From NCBI RefSeq assembly GCF_946227985.1, contig NZ_CAMKGL010000005.1:1-64000 (forward strand): 64,000 nucleotides of DNA, written 5' to 3'. The translations under genes and the position numbers were made by a program. The DNA comes from Serratia quinivorans (GTDB lineage Bacteria; Pseudomonadota; Gammaproteobacteria; Enterobacterales; Enterobacteriaceae). Positions 8,892 to 17,135 of the stretch are shown piece by piece; within the stretch, counting starts at the first letter, position 1, and each line of letters starts with the position of its first letter. The notes beneath the pieces were generated by a model, which was not told the origin of the DNA, did not search any database, and was given only the letters and a program-made list of their open reading frames with translations.

Positions 8892-8960
8892 AACACAGAC
8901 TATATTAGTCCACGTTTATCCTGTCAATAAAAACACAGACAAACATTGTCTGTGTTTTTA
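8892..8960 (-). promoter_or_regulatory. Strong sigma-70 promoter with two Rrf2-type operators
   Basis: On the minus strand, TTGACA (8922-8927) is separated by exactly 17 bases from TATAGT (8899-8904). An imperfect 11-3-11 inverted repeat (8892-8916) covers the -10. A perfect one (8932-8956, extendable to 15-bp arms at 8928-8960) abuts the -35. The half-sites AACACAGACTA and AACACAGACAA differ by one base, and the two centres are 40 bp apart. Assignment to the adjacent Rrf2 regulator is inferred. Confidence 0.75.
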
Positions 8961-9151
8961 TCTGGCGACCCGAATGGCAATATTGAGAAATGAAAAATAA
9001 AGCATTTCTGGCCGAATATTGCCGAACAGAAGTTTCATTGTCGCATCCGGCTGACTATGATGTTAACTGCCAACAGGCCGCCGCAACGCGTGCATTTTTG
9101 TGAGCTAACACGCTTTCGCACTGATTGTTTTGGCGAGTCCGGCAGGGAACA

Positions 9152-9179
9152 AGAACTCTTAGGTGATGCTGACGTCTTA
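9152..9179 (+). promoter_or_regulatory. Candidate sigma-E promoter of bepA
   Basis: AGAACTC, a 16-base spacer and TCTTA resemble the sigma-E elements GGAACTT and TCtgA (5/7 and 4/5). E. coli bepA is a known sigma-E regulon member, which supports the call. The start codon is at 9210. The rest of 8961-9209 shows nothing recognisable. Confidence 0.5.
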
Positions 9180-9209
9180 GAAATGACTATTTAAGGGAAA
9201 AGCCAGACT

Positions 9210-10673
9210 ATGACCACCCGGTTGACCAAAACAGCGATTGCAGTACTGTTGCTTGGCACGCTCAACGCCACGGCGCCGGTGCTGGCGGAAACCCAGGATC
9301 AACTGCCGGATATGGGCACCTCTGCGGGCGGTACCCTAAGCATTGGCCAGGAAATGGCGATGGGCGATTTCTACGTGCGTCAGCTTCGCGCCAGCGCACC
9401 GCTGATCAATGACCCGTTGCTGACTCAATATATTAACCAGTTGGGCAACCGGCTGGTAGCAAGCGCCTATTCGGTGCGTACGCCATTCCATTTCTATCTG
9501 GTGCGTAACGACGAAATCAACGCCTTCGCCTTTTTCGGTGGCAACGTAGTGTTGCACTCTGCCCTGTTCCGCGAAACCGACAACGAAAGCCAACTGGCTT
9601 CGGTGCTGGCGCATGAAATCTCGCACGTGACCCAACGGCACCTGGCACGAGCGATGGAAGACCAGCAACGCAATGCCCCGCTGACCTGGGTCGGCGCCCT
9701 CGGTTCAATCCTGCTGGCGATGGCTAACCCTACAATGGGCATGGCGGCGCTCAGCGGTACCCTGGCCGGTACCCAGCAGGGCATGATCAGCTTTACCCAG
9801 TCAAACGAACAGGAAGCCGACCGCATCGGCATTCAGGTATTGCAACGTGCCGGATTTGATCCGGAAGCCATGCCTGACTTCTTGCAGAAACTGTCTGACC
9901 AGTCGCGCTACGCGTCAAAACCACCGGAAATGCTGTTGACCCACCCATTGCCTGACAGCCGCCTGTCTGACGCACGCAACCGCGCCAACCAGATGCCCAA
10001 GCATCTGGTGCAGTCCACCCAGGATTACCTGATGGCCAAAGTGCGTTCTTTGGGGATGTACAGTTCCGAAGGTTACGGGCTGCGCGAAGAACTGCTTGAT
10101 ACCTACAGCAAAGGCAATATCCGTGAACAGACCGCTGCCAAGTATGGCCGCGCCATTTTGTTCTATGAGGCGAAGAAATATGACGACGCCCGTAACATCA
10201 TTCAGCCACTGCTGACGCAAGATCCAAAAAACGTCTGGCTGCTCGACCTGATGACCGACATCGACCTCGGCCAAAAACGTGCGCCGCAGGCCATCGCCCG
10301 CCTGCAGGCCGCCAATGCGGCCCAAAGCAACAATCCGGTGCTGCAGCTCAACCTGGCTAACGCCTATGTTGAAGGCAACCAGCCGGCTCAGGCATCCAAA
10401 ATTCTTAACCGTTATACCTTCGCCCACCCTGACGATCCCAATGCCTGGGATCTGCTGGCCCAGGCCAGCGCCGCGCAGGGGTTGCGCGATGAAGAACTTT
10501 CCGCCCGCGCTGAAAGCCTGGCGTTAACCGGCCGTCTCGATCAGGCCATCGGCCTGCTCAGCAATGCCAGCTCATTGCAAAAACTCGGCAGTCTGAAACA
10601 GGCGCGCTATGATGCGCGCATCGACCAATTGCGCCAGTTGCAGGAGCGTTTCCGCCAGTACCAGCGCAGCTGA
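9210..10673 (+). CDS. bepA: Periplasmic metalloprotease/chaperone BepA
   Basis: BepA degrades or assists stalled outer-membrane proteins such as LptD at the Bam complex. The 487 residues begin with a signal peptide (cleavage about AETQ, residue 26). An M48 zinc protease domain follows with HEISH at 135-139 and the downstream zinc glutamate in NEQEADRIG, then a C-terminal tetratricopeptide-repeat region (about 310-480) used for docking. AAGGGAA precedes the ATG. A candidate sigma-E promoter lies upstream. yfgD follows by 20 bases, as in E. coli. Confidence 0.95.
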   Translation: MTTRLTKTAIAVLLLGTLNATAPVLAETQDQLPDMGTSAGGTLSIGQEMAMGDFYVRQLRASAPLINDPLLTQYINQLGNRLVASAYSVRTPFHFYLVRNDEINAFAFFGGNVVLHSALFRETDNESQLASVLAHEISHVTQRHLARAMEDQQRNAPLTWVGALGSILLAMANPTMGMAALSGTLAGTQQGMISFTQSNEQEADRIGIQVLQRAGFDPEAMPDFLQKLSDQSRYASKPPEMLLTHPLPDSRLSDARNRANQMPKHLVQSTQDYLMAKVRSLGMYSSEGYGLREELLDTYSKGNIREQTAAKYGRAILFYEAKKYDDARNIIQPLLTQDPKNVWLLDLMTDIDLGQKRAPQAIARLQAANAAQSNNPVLQLNLANAYVEGNQPAQASKILNRYTFAHPDDPNAWDLLAQASAAQGLRDEELSARAESLALTGRLDQAIGLLSNASSLQKLGSLKQARYDARIDQLRQLQERFRQYQRS

Positions 10674-10693
10674 TTTTGAAAAGGATGAGTTAA

Positions 10694-11047
10694 TTGAAAA
10701 ACGTCACTATTTACCACAACCCGCGCTGCTCCAAGAGCCGCGAAACCCTGGCGCTGCTGGAACAGCATGGCGTAACCCCTGAAGTGGTGCTGTACCTGGA
10801 GACGCCACCGTCGGTGGAGCAGTTGAAAAAACTGTTGAAGGAACTGGGTTTTAGCTCGGCACGCGAACTGATGCGCAAGAAAGAAGATCTGTACAAGGAA
10901 TTGAAACTGGCGGATGAAAGCCTGAGCGAAGCCCAGTTGTTAGCGGCGATGGTGGCGAATCCGAAGCTGATCGAACGCCCTATTGTGGTTAACGGCAACA
11001 AGGCGCGTATCGGCCGACCGCCTGAGCAGGTGCTGGAGATTCTGTAA
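10694..11047 (+). CDS. yfgD: Arsenate-reductase-like protein YfgD (ArsC/Spx family)
   Basis: The 117-residue thioredoxin-fold protein has the ArsC motif HNPRCSKSRETL with Cys12, and C-terminal RPIVV and ARIGRPPEQVLEIL. It resembles plasmid ArsC but is the chromosomal YfgD paralogue; its real substrate is unclear and it need not confer arsenate resistance. The start is TTG at 10694: an upstream in-frame ATG at 10685 is stopped by TAA, and AAGGATGAG provides the ribosome site. It is probably co-transcribed with bepA. Confidence 0.88.
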   Translation: MKNVTIYHNPRCSKSRETLALLEQHGVTPEVVLYLETPPSVEQLKKLLKELGFSSARELMRKKEDLYKELKLADESLSEAQLLAAMVANPKLIERPIVVNGNKARIGRPPEQVLEIL

Positions 11048-11079
11048 ACTGGTATCCGCCCCTATTGACCTCGATTATG

Positions 11080-11107
11080 AAAATAGCCCTTATCAGGGCT
11101 ATTTTTA
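11080..11107 (+). terminator. Rho-independent terminator after yfgD
   Basis: AAAATAGCCC pairs with GGGCTATTTTT around TTATCA, with a terminal U run. It ends the bepA-yfgD unit. Confidence 0.88.
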
Positions 11108-11195
11108 ATTGATTGTTATATAAATACTTTTCATTATCCCGTCTCACTCTGGCTGATATCATCACTCTGGTGTGTTGTTTTAATGCACAACCACC

Positions 11196-11225
11196 GTTGA
11201 CATACGTCAACACCCTCAATAACAT
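11196..11225 (+). promoter_or_regulatory. Promoter with overlapping palindrome ahead of the 11.2-kb gene pair
   Basis: GTTGAC-ATAC-GTCAAC (11196-11211) is a perfect 6-4-6 inverted repeat containing a TTGACA -35 element. TAACAT lies 17 bases downstream as a possible -10. The predicted transcription start is only a few bases from the ATG at 11239, leaving a very short leader. Such an overlap would suit autorepression by the second gene, which has a helix-turn-helix. This is inferred. Confidence 0.4.
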
Positions 11226-11238
11226 CTATCGGTGGGTG

Positions 11239-11484
11239 ATGAAAAACCATCCTAACAAACATATTCAGGCAGCATTAGCCTATGCAATTTCACGAGGTTG
11301 GTTATTTCACGCCAGCAATGGACACGCGTTTGGTCGCCTCCATTGCGCTCTTCCCAACCATAGAGAACATATGATGAGTATCTGGTCTACTCCAAAAAAT
11401 CCGGAGCAACATGCCAAACAGATACGCCGTAAAGTCGATCAATGCCTGGCTCTGTCCAATAAGGATAAAAGAGGTTCACGATGA
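11239..11484 (+). CDS. Small basic protein of unknown function, first gene of a TA-like pair
   Basis: I do not recognise this gene with certainty. The 81-residue, His/Arg-rich product contains ALAYAISRGWLFHASNGHAF, then GRLHC and a strongly patterned MSIWSTPKNPEQHAKQIRRK. The small size, the Gly-His pair after a helix, and the downstream regulator recall HicA-type double-stranded-RNA-binding-fold toxins, but that is only analogy. The ATG at 11239 follows GGTGGG; longer in-frame starts at 11113 lie over the yfgD terminator region. Its last 4 bases overlap the next gene. It looks like an insertion between yfgD and hda. Confidence 0.65.
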   Translation: MKNHPNKHIQAALAYAISRGWLFHASNGHAFGRLHCALPNHREHMMSIWSTPKNPEQHAKQIRRKVDQCLALSNKDKRGSR

Positions 11485-12020
11485 CACTTTTTAATTTCTC
11501 ATTGACGCTCGCCGGTGTCACCTCAGAAACCTCTGGTTTAGAAGATGCTCTATATGCCAGTGGTTGTGACGACGGGTTGATTTGTTTTTATGGTAAATCG
11601 GTCTACATAGAGTTCGATCGGGAAAGCGACAGCTTCACCCACGCCATTCTCAGTGCCATTAAGGATATCGAATCCGCCGGCATCGGTGCCCAGGCAATGT
11701 CGGTCGATTCATATCTGGTAGGACTAAGCGACATTGCGCAGCTCACCGGCATGTCCCGGCAGGCTATCGCTATGCTGAAAGACGGCACTCGCGGTTCTGG
11801 CGATTTTCCCTCTCCTATCCAAAGACTCAAAGGGGCCTCCCCATTATGGAACTGGCGCAGTGTTGCTGCCTGGCTGGCAAACAAGGGTAAATTGGGGCAA
11901 GAACTGGCGGATAACGCGCAATGTCTGGAGAATATCAATCTGGCGTTGCAGCTCCGAGCCAGCAAACAACGCAGCCAGATCGAAAGCTACGTCAGCTTAC
12001 TGGAACACGGCAAAAATTAA
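11481..12020 (+). CDS. Helix-turn-helix protein, second gene of a TA-like pair
   Basis: The 179-residue protein has an N-terminal alpha/beta region (1-70) and a C-terminal DNA-binding part. The segment LVGLSDIAQLTGMSRQAI (about 87-104), followed by FPSPIQRL and WNWRSVAAWL, is the pattern of AlpA/MerR-like or excisionase-like winged helices. The ATG overlaps the stop of the preceding gene (ATGA), implying translational coupling. A role as antitoxin and autorepressor of the upstream small protein is inferred from layout only. It ends 6 bases before convergent hda. Confidence 0.65.
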   Translation: MTLFNFSLTLAGVTSETSGLEDALYASGCDDGLICFYGKSVYIEFDRESDSFTHAILSAIKDIESAGIGAQAMSVDSYLVGLSDIAQLTGMSRQAIAMLKDGTRGSGDFPSPIQRLKGASPLWNWRSVAAWLANKGKLGQELADNAQCLENINLALQLRASKQRSQIESYVSLLEHGKN

Positions 12021-12026
12021 GCCTGG

Positions 12027-12728
12027 TTACAGCCCCAGGATCTCTTTCACAAACGGGATGGTCAGCTTGCGCTGGGCAGTGATGGAGGCATGATCGAGTT
12101 GATCCAACGTCATAAACAGCGTGCGCATTTCACGATCCAGGCGTTTGAGCAGGAAACGCCCCACGTCTTCCGGCAATTCAAAACCGCGCAGCTTGCCGCG
12201 TAGTTGCAACGCCAGCAATTTCTCTTCATCCGACAGCGGCTGTAACTTATAAATTTGCCCCCAGTCCAGGCGTGAAGCCAGATCGGGCAAATGGAGATTC
12301 AATTGGCGTGGCGGGCGATCGCCGGTAATAAACAGGCGCGTACGGCCGGTTTCCAGAATGCGGTTGTAGAGATTGAAGATGGCCATTTCCCATTCTTCGT
12401 CACCGGCAATGCATTCGATATTATCGATACACACCAGCGCCAATTGCTCCATGCCATCCAATACTTCAGGCACGAAATAGGCTCGCTTATCCAGCGGCAC
12501 ATAGCCTACGGCCTCGCCGCGCAGCGAGAGCTCCGCGCAGGACGCATGCAACAGGTGGCTGCGCCCACCGCCCTCGCGTGACCAGAAATAAATATAGCTG
12601 CCATGTTCCTGACGAACGGCAGACTGGATCGCGCTCAATAGGGATGGGTTCTCCCCCGGATAAAAACTGGCAAAAGTTTCATCATCGGGAAGATAAAGTG
12701 GCAGTGAAAGCTGTGCCGGCGTATTCAG
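12027..12728 (-). CDS. hda: DnaA regulatory inactivator Hda (CTG start)
   Basis: Hda with the DNA-loaded beta clamp stimulates hydrolysis of DnaA-bound ATP, preventing re-initiation of replication. With the CTG at 12728 as start the protein has 233 residues, equal to E. coli Hda, and begins with [10 protein letters not shown], the clamp-binding QLSLPL motif at residues 6-11. The ATG at 12638 would remove this motif. GAGGTG lies just upstream of the CTG. AAA+ features include [15 protein letters not shown] (Walker B-like), and the arginine-rich [11 protein letters not shown] sensor region. E. coli hda is also reported to start at CTG. Confidence 0.93.
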   Translation of the reverse strand: MNTPAQLSLPLYLPDDETFASFYPGENPSLLSAIQSAVRQEHGSYIYFWSREGGGRSHLLHASCAELSLRGEAVGYVPLDKRAYFVPEVLDGMEQLALVCIDNIECIAGDEEWEMAIFNLYNRILETGRTRLFITGDRPPRQLNLHLPDLASRLDWGQIYKLQPLSDEEKLLALQLRGKLRGFELPEDVGRFLLKRLDREMRTLFMTLDQLDHASITAQRKLTIPFVKEILGL

Positions 12729-12957
12729 AAAAGCACCTCAACCAAAACTGGCAGGAAAACGCGCTCAGTCTACCACAGAACATGGGCGCTGTTGAACCGG
12801 CAGGATTTTATGCCGCAATAGTGAACAAAGGTGCCTGGGAAAGCCAAATGCCGCCCGGACAGAGTGGGTGAAATTTGTATTTTATCCAAGACTTATCCTA
12901 GTATAGAAAGGCGGAAACGCAGTTACCATCAACAAGGTTTCTACAAGGATATAGACG

Positions 12958-13473
12958 ATGAAAGTATGGAATAAAGTGCTTTTGGCCTCACTCATTGGGC
13001 TAGTGCTTGCCGGCTGTGATGACTCATCCAAGGTCGACGCCAATCTTGAAAAAGCCAAAGACAGCGCAGAGCAAATGAAAGACGCCGCCCAGAAAAAAGC
13101 GGACGATCTGACCGATAAAGCCGCAGCCGTAGCCAAGGACATCAAGAAAGAGGCCACCACTCAGGCTGACCAGCTTAAAGACAAGGCCTCGGCGATTAAA
13201 GACGATGCCAGCAAGCAGGCGGATGCCATCACCAATGATGCCAAAGCCAAGGCCGATGCCATCAAGGACGACGCCAGCAAACAAAGCCAGCAGTTGGTCG
13301 ATCAGGCCAAAGCCATTAAGAACGACGCCATTAATGGTGCCAACGATCTGAGTGAACAAGCCAAAGCGAAAACCGAAGCGATTAAAAACAGCGCCGAAAA
13401 TAAAGCGGAAGAATTAAAAAACGATGCCGATGCTGCAGGGACCAACAATACCCAGCCGGCAAAGCAACAGTAA
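12958..13473 (+). CDS. Putative lipoprotein with LEA-like amphipathic repeats
   Basis: The 171 residues open with a signal peptide and a clear lipobox LAGC (lipid Cys at 20, followed by DD, an inner-membrane retention signal by the +2 rule). The rest is Ala/Lys/Asp-rich with no predicted globular core. Recurring units such as KADAIKDDASKQ and KDKASAIKDDA, spaced at about 11 residues, resemble late-embryogenesis-abundant or apolipoprotein-type helices. Desiccation or osmotic protection is a family-level guess. A GlsB-type stress membrane protein follows 29 bases later, so the two are likely one stress unit. Confidence 0.8.
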   Translation: MKVWNKVLLASLIGLVLAGCDDSSKVDANLEKAKDSAEQMKDAAQKKADDLTDKAAAVAKDIKKEATTQADQLKDKASAIKDDASKQADAITNDAKAKADAIKDDASKQSQQLVDQAKAIKNDAINGANDLSEQAKAKTEAIKNSAENKAEELKNDADAAGTNNTQPAKQQ

Positions 13474-13502
13474 TCAGTAAATAGCCAACAAAGGAGCAGC
13501 CA

Positions 13503-13751
13503 ATGGGAATTATTTCCTGGATTATCTTCGGCCTGATCGCCGGTATTTTAGCCAAGTGGATCATGCCAGGAAAAGACGGGGGCGGTTTTATCCTGACCGT
13601 CGTGTTGGGTATTGTCGGTGCTGTGGTAGGGGGTTATATCAGCACCTTCTTTGGCTACGGCAGAGTGGACGGTTTCAACTTCGGCAGTTTCGTGGTGGCC
13701 GTTATCGGGGCCATCGTGGTGCTGTTTGTTTACCGTAAAATCCGCAGCTAA
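13503..13751 (+). CDS. GlsB/YeaQ/YmgE-family membrane protein
   Basis: The 82-residue protein has three hydrophobic glycine-rich helices (about 3-20, 28-48 and 58-78) with the family motif GLIAGILAKWIMPG near the start. These transglycosylase-associated proteins are stress-induced inner-membrane proteins without a known activity; the old family name does not show enzymatic function. GGAG lies just before the ATG. It is probably co-transcribed with the preceding lipoprotein. Confidence 0.9.
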   Translation: MGIISWIIFGLIAGILAKWIMPGKDGGGFILTVVLGIVGAVVGGYISTFFGYGRVDGFNFGSFVVAVIGAIVVLFVYRKIRS

Positions 13752-13767
13752 TTCCTGGCACATGACT

Positions 13768-13800
13768 AAAACGGGCAGCTCATGGGCTGCCCGTTTTTTA
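13768..13800. terminator. Bidirectional terminator between the GlsB-type gene and uraA
   Basis: AAAACGGGCAGC pairs with GCTGCCCGTTTTTT around TCATGG. There are U runs on both strands, and the flanking genes converge. Confidence 0.88.
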
Positions 13801-13801
13801 T

Positions 13802-15094
13802 TCATTTTTTCTGTTCGGCGGGTTCATCCGGCTCTTCGATCACAACCTCTTCCTTGCGGTACAGGCTGATTACCTTAAACAGCAGGCTGAGACCGATGCC
13901 AACAATGGTCGCCAACGCCATGCCTTTCAGCTCGGCGGCACCGATATGCACCTTGGCACCGCTGACGCCGATAATCAGGATCACCGACGTCAGGATCAGG
14001 TTCTGTGCCTTGTTGTAATCCACCTTGGATTCAATCAACACGCGAATACCGGACGCGCCGATTACCCCGTACAACAGCAGGGATACGCCGCCCATTACCG
14101 GCACCGGCACCGCCTGAATGGCCGCCGCCAACTTACCAACGCAAGAAAGCAGGATCGCCAGAACCGCCGCACCGCCGATCACCCAGGTGCTGTAAACCTT
14201 GGTGATGGCCATCACGCCGATATTCTCACCGTAAGTGGTGTTGGGCGTTGATCCGAAGAAGCCGGAGATCACCGTCGAGATGCCGTTGGCAAACATGGAA
14301 CGGTGCAAACCAGGGTCACGCAGCAGGTCTTTTTTCACGATATTGGCCGTCACCACCAGATGACCGACGTGCTCGGCGATCACCACCAGCGCCGCGGGCA
14401 GGATGGTAAAGATGGCAAACCATTCAAAACGTGGCGTGTAGAAAGTCGGCAGTGCAAACCAATGTGCTTCACGGATCGGGGTTAAATCCACCACGCCCAT
14501 AAAGAACGACAGCGCATAGCCGACCAGCACGCCAATCAGGATCGGGATAATCGCCAGAAAACCACGGAACAGCACCGAGCCGAGGATCGTCACGCCCAGC
14601 GTCACCAGCGAAATGGTTACGGTCGTGGTATCCGCACTGACGCCATCGGCTGGCAACAGGCCGGCCATATTGGCCGCTACACCCGCCAGTTCCAGACCTA
14701 TAACCGCAACAATAGCCCCCATCGCCGCCGGTGGGAATATCACGTCCAGCCAGCCGGTACCGGCCTTTTTGACCAGCAGCCCCACCAGGCAGAACAGCAC
14801 CCCACACATGATGAAACCACCCAACGCCACTTCATAACCCAAAGGCAGCAGCAACAATACCGGGGAAATAAAGGCAAAGCTGGAACCGAGATAGGCGGGG
14901 ATCTTGCCCTTGCAGATAAACAGGTACAGCAGCGTGCCGATGCCGTTAAACAGCAACACCGTCGCCGGGTTGATCTTGAACAGGATAGGCACCAGCACGG
15001 TAGCGCCAAACATGGCGAACAGATGCTGGAAGCTGAGCGGAATGGTCTGCAGTAGCGGCGGGCGTTCACTGACGCCGATGACGCGACGTGTCAT
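13802..15094 (-). CDS. uraA: Uracil:proton symporter UraA
   Basis: UraA imports uracil across the inner membrane. The 430-residue NCS2/NAT protein has about 14 hydrophobic helices and signature stretches including PLSFQHLFAMFGATVLVP, a VVIAEHVGHL motif with the uracil-binding Glu, and GSTPNTTYGENIGVMA. It lies downstream of upp on the same strand, the upp-uraA salvage operon of enterobacteria, here separated by a terminator-like hairpin and a shortened ERIC-like repeat. The acidic/basic tail is variable in the family. Confidence 0.96.
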   Translation of the reverse strand: MTRRVIGVSERPPLLQTIPLSFQHLFAMFGATVLVPILFKINPATVLLFNGIGTLLYLFICKGKIPAYLGSSFAFISPVLLLLPLGYEVALGGFIMCGVLFCLVGLLVKKAGTGWLDVIFPPAAMGAIVAVIGLELAGVAANMAGLLPADGVSADTTTVTISLVTLGVTILGSVLFRGFLAIIPILIGVLVGYALSFFMGVVDLTPIREAHWFALPTFYTPRFEWFAIFTILPAALVVIAEHVGHLVVTANIVKKDLLRDPGLHRSMFANGISTVISGFFGSTPNTTYGENIGVMAITKVYSTWVIGGAAVLAILLSCVGKLAAAIQAVPVPVMGGVSLLLYGVIGASGIRVLIESKVDYNKAQNLILTSVILIIGVSGAKVHIGAAELKGMALATIVGIGLSLLFKVISLYRKEEVVIEEPDEPAEQKK

Positions 15095-15115
15095 GGGGTT
15101 ATCCTCTAATAATTT

Positions 15116-15187
15116 TTACCCGATGGATTTCAAATTGCTGCCAGGCGGCAAACTAACAACGCCGTGGCTTGAAAGACGAAGAGCATA
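15116..15187. repeat. Internally deleted ERIC-like element in the upp-uraA spacer
   Basis: The outer arms match the ERIC elements at 997-1121 and 53505-53631: TACCCGATGGATTTCAAATT, a GCTGCCAGGCGGCAA stretch, then TAACAACGCC, CTTGAAAGACGAAG and CATA. The central GTGAATC...GGGGTGA core is missing, giving about 72 bases instead of about 126. Confidence 0.7.
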
Positions 15188-15210
15188 AAAAAGCCGACTC
15201 ATCGTCGGCT
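15187..15210 (-). terminator. Terminator/attenuator between upp and uraA
   Basis: On the minus strand, AGCCGAC-GATGA-GTCGGCT is followed by TTTTTT, directly after the upp stop. Partial read-through would feed uraA. Confidence 0.85.
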
Positions 15211-15215
15211 CACTT

Positions 15216-15842
15216 TTATTTGGTACCAAATATCTTATCGCCTGCATCACCCAGGCCCGGCACGATGTAACCCTTGTCATTCAGGCATTGATCGATAGAA
15301 GCGGTGTAGAGTTCGACGTCCGGGTGCGCTTTCTCCAGCGCAGCAATACCTTCCGGTGCTGCGACCAGTACCAGCACCTTGATGCTGTTGCAGCCGGCTT
15401 TCTTCAGCAGATCGATAGTGGCGATCATCGAGCCACCGGTCGCCAGCATCGGGTCAACCACCAGCGCCAGACGCTCTTCGATGTTGGAAACCAGCTTTTG
15501 GAAATAAGGTACCGGCTCCAGGGTTTCTTCGTCACGGTAAACGCCAACCACGCTGATGCGCGCGCTAGGGACGTTTTCCAATACCCCTTCCATCATGCCC
15601 AGACCGGCACGCAGGATGGGTACGACGGTAATTTTTTTCCCTTTAATCTGGTCAATTTCAACCGGACCACACCAGCCATCGATGGTCACTTTCTCTGTTT
15701 CCAGATCGGCGGTCGCTTCATAGGTCAGCAAACTACCCACTTCCGAAGCCAGCTCACGGAAGCGTTTGGTGCTGATGTCATTTTCACGCATCAGACCAAG
15801 CTTGTGTTTCACCAGCGGGTGTTTCACCTCAACGATCTTCAT
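15216..15842 (-). CDS. upp: Uracil phosphoribosyltransferase
   Basis: Upp converts uracil and PRPP to UMP in pyrimidine salvage. The 208-residue protein has the normal length, the [10 protein letters not shown] opening, [10 protein letters not shown], the PRPP-binding [10 protein letters not shown] (about 130-139), and a [18 protein letters not shown]-terminus. AGGAG precedes two adjacent ATGs (15845 and 15842); the second gives the E. coli length. The long upstream extension is non-conserved. It is divergent from purMN across a spacer holding a PurR site. Confidence 0.97.
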   Translation of the reverse strand: MKIVEVKHPLVKHKLGLMRENDISTKRFRELASEVGSLLTYEATADLETEKVTIDGWCGPVEIDQIKGKKITVVPILRAGLGMMEGVLENVPSARISVVGVYRDEETLEPVPYFQKLVSNIEERLALVVDPMLATGGSMIATIDLLKKAGCNSIKVLVLVAAPEGIAALEKAHPDVELYTASIDQCLNDKGYIVPGLGDAGDKIFGTK

Positions 15843-15996
15843 CATTTTTCTCCTATTAAGGTGGTTGACGGCCAAAAAAATCGCCGGATTATACCTCCTT
15901 TTGCCGACTGCGCCACCCACAATAGCCCGATCGGGATCAACAAAAGATTGAATAACAGTATAGATGACGAAAAAGCGGAGCTGGTTCACAAGCCAC

Positions 15997-16012
15997 TCGC
16001 AAACGTTTGCCT
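15997..16012. promoter_or_regulatory. PurR operator in the upp-purM spacer
   Basis: TCGCAAACGTTTGCCT matches 14 of 16 positions of the PurR consensus with a perfect CGCAAACGTTTGC core. It lies about 90 bases before purM. PurR repression of purMN is established in E. coli. Confidence 0.85.
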
Positions 16013-16097
16013 GCGCTGTTAGAATTGCCGCGCCTTAGTCCGGAAACAATGCCGGATGCACAGTTTTCAAACCGCAAACCGTCGTGGGGATCGCGCA

Positions 16098-17135
16098 GTG
16101 ACCGACAAAACCTCTCTCAGCTATAAAGACGCAGGTGTCGATATCGATGCTGGCAATGCATTGGTAGACCGCATCAAAGGTGTAGTTAAACAGACCCGCC
16201 GCCCTGAAGTGATGGGTGGTCTGGGCGGTTTTGGCGCCCTGTGTGCGTTGCCGCAGAAATACCGCGAGCCGATACTGGTTTCCGGTACCGACGGCGTAGG
16301 CACCAAGCTGCGTCTGGCGATGGACCTGAAACGACACGACACCATCGGCATCGATCTGGTTGCAATGTGTGTGAACGACTTGGTGGTACAGGGCGCTGAG
16401 CCGCTGTTCTTCCTGGATTACTTCGCGACCGGTAAACTGGACGTGGACACCGCGGCCAGCGTGATCACCGGTATCGCCGAGGGCTGCAAGCAGTCCGGTT
16501 GTGCGCTGGTCGGCGGTGAAACCGCCGAAATGCCGGGCATGTATCATGGCGAAGATTACGATGTGGCCGGCTTTTGCGTCGGCGTGGTCGAGAAATCCGA
16601 AATCATCGACGGCAGCAAGGTTCAGTCCGGCGATGCCCTGATCGCCCTCGGCGCTTCCGGCCCGCATTCCAACGGCTACTCGCTGGTGCGCAAAATCCTG
16701 GAAGTCAGCAACACCGATCCAACCACTACCGTTCTGGAAGGCCAACCACTGGCTGATCATCTGCTGGCACCGACCAAAATTTATGTGAAATCCGTCCTGG
16801 AGCTGATCGAGAAGATCGACGTGCACGCTATCGCTCACCTGACCGGCGGCGGCTTCTGGGAAAACATCCCACGCGTACTGCCGGAAGGCATGCAGGCGGT
16901 GATCGACGAATCCAGCTGGCAGTGGCCAGCCGTCTTCAACTGGCTGCAGCAAACCGGTAACGTCAGCCGTCACGAAATGTACCGCACCTTTAACTGTGGC
17001 GTGGGCATGGTGATCGCACTGCCGGAAGAATCGGTTGAATCCGCCATCGCATTGTTGACCGCAGCCGGTGAAAAAGCGTGGAAGATCGGTAAACTGACCG
17101 CCTCTTCTGACGAACAACAAGTGGTCATCAACTGA
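16098..17135 (+). CDS. purM: Phosphoribosylformylglycinamidine cyclo-ligase (AIR synthetase)
   Basis: PurM closes the imidazole ring of aminoimidazole ribotide with ATP. With the GTG at 16098 (GGGGAT upstream), the protein is 345 residues, the E. coli length. It opens [19 protein letters not shown] and contains [14 protein letters not shown], the [11 protein letters not shown] motif and [13 protein letters not shown]. The upstream in-frame ATG at 16056 adds a non-conserved leader. Its stop overlaps the purN start. The adjacent PurR site predicts repression by excess purines. Confidence 0.97.
   Translation: MTDKTSLSYKDAGVDIDAGNALVDRIKGVVKQTRRPEVMGGLGGFGALCALPQKYREPILVSGTDGVGTKLRLAMDLKRHDTIGIDLVAMCVNDLVVQGAEPLFFLDYFATGKLDVDTAASVITGIAEGCKQSGCALVGGETAEMPGMYHGEDYDVAGFCVGVVEKSEIIDGSKVQSGDALIALGASGPHSNGYSLVRKILEVSNTDPTTTVLEGQPLADHLLAPTKIYVKSVLELIEKIDVHAIAHLTGGGFWENIPRVLPEGMQAVIDESSWQWPAVFNWLQQTGNVSRHEMYRTFNCGVGMVIALPEESVESAIALLTAAGEKAWKIGKLTASSDEQQVVIN

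Noticed and set aside
13030-13440. Direct repeats resembling a CRISPR or tandem repeat array
   Set aside because: The periodicity is 33 bases of degenerate codons inside a coding frame (11-residue protein repeats), not spaced identical repeats.
16035-17120. 361-codon open frame antisense to purM
   Set aside because: Full overlap with purM, no family similarity, and no ribosome-binding site or promoter logic.
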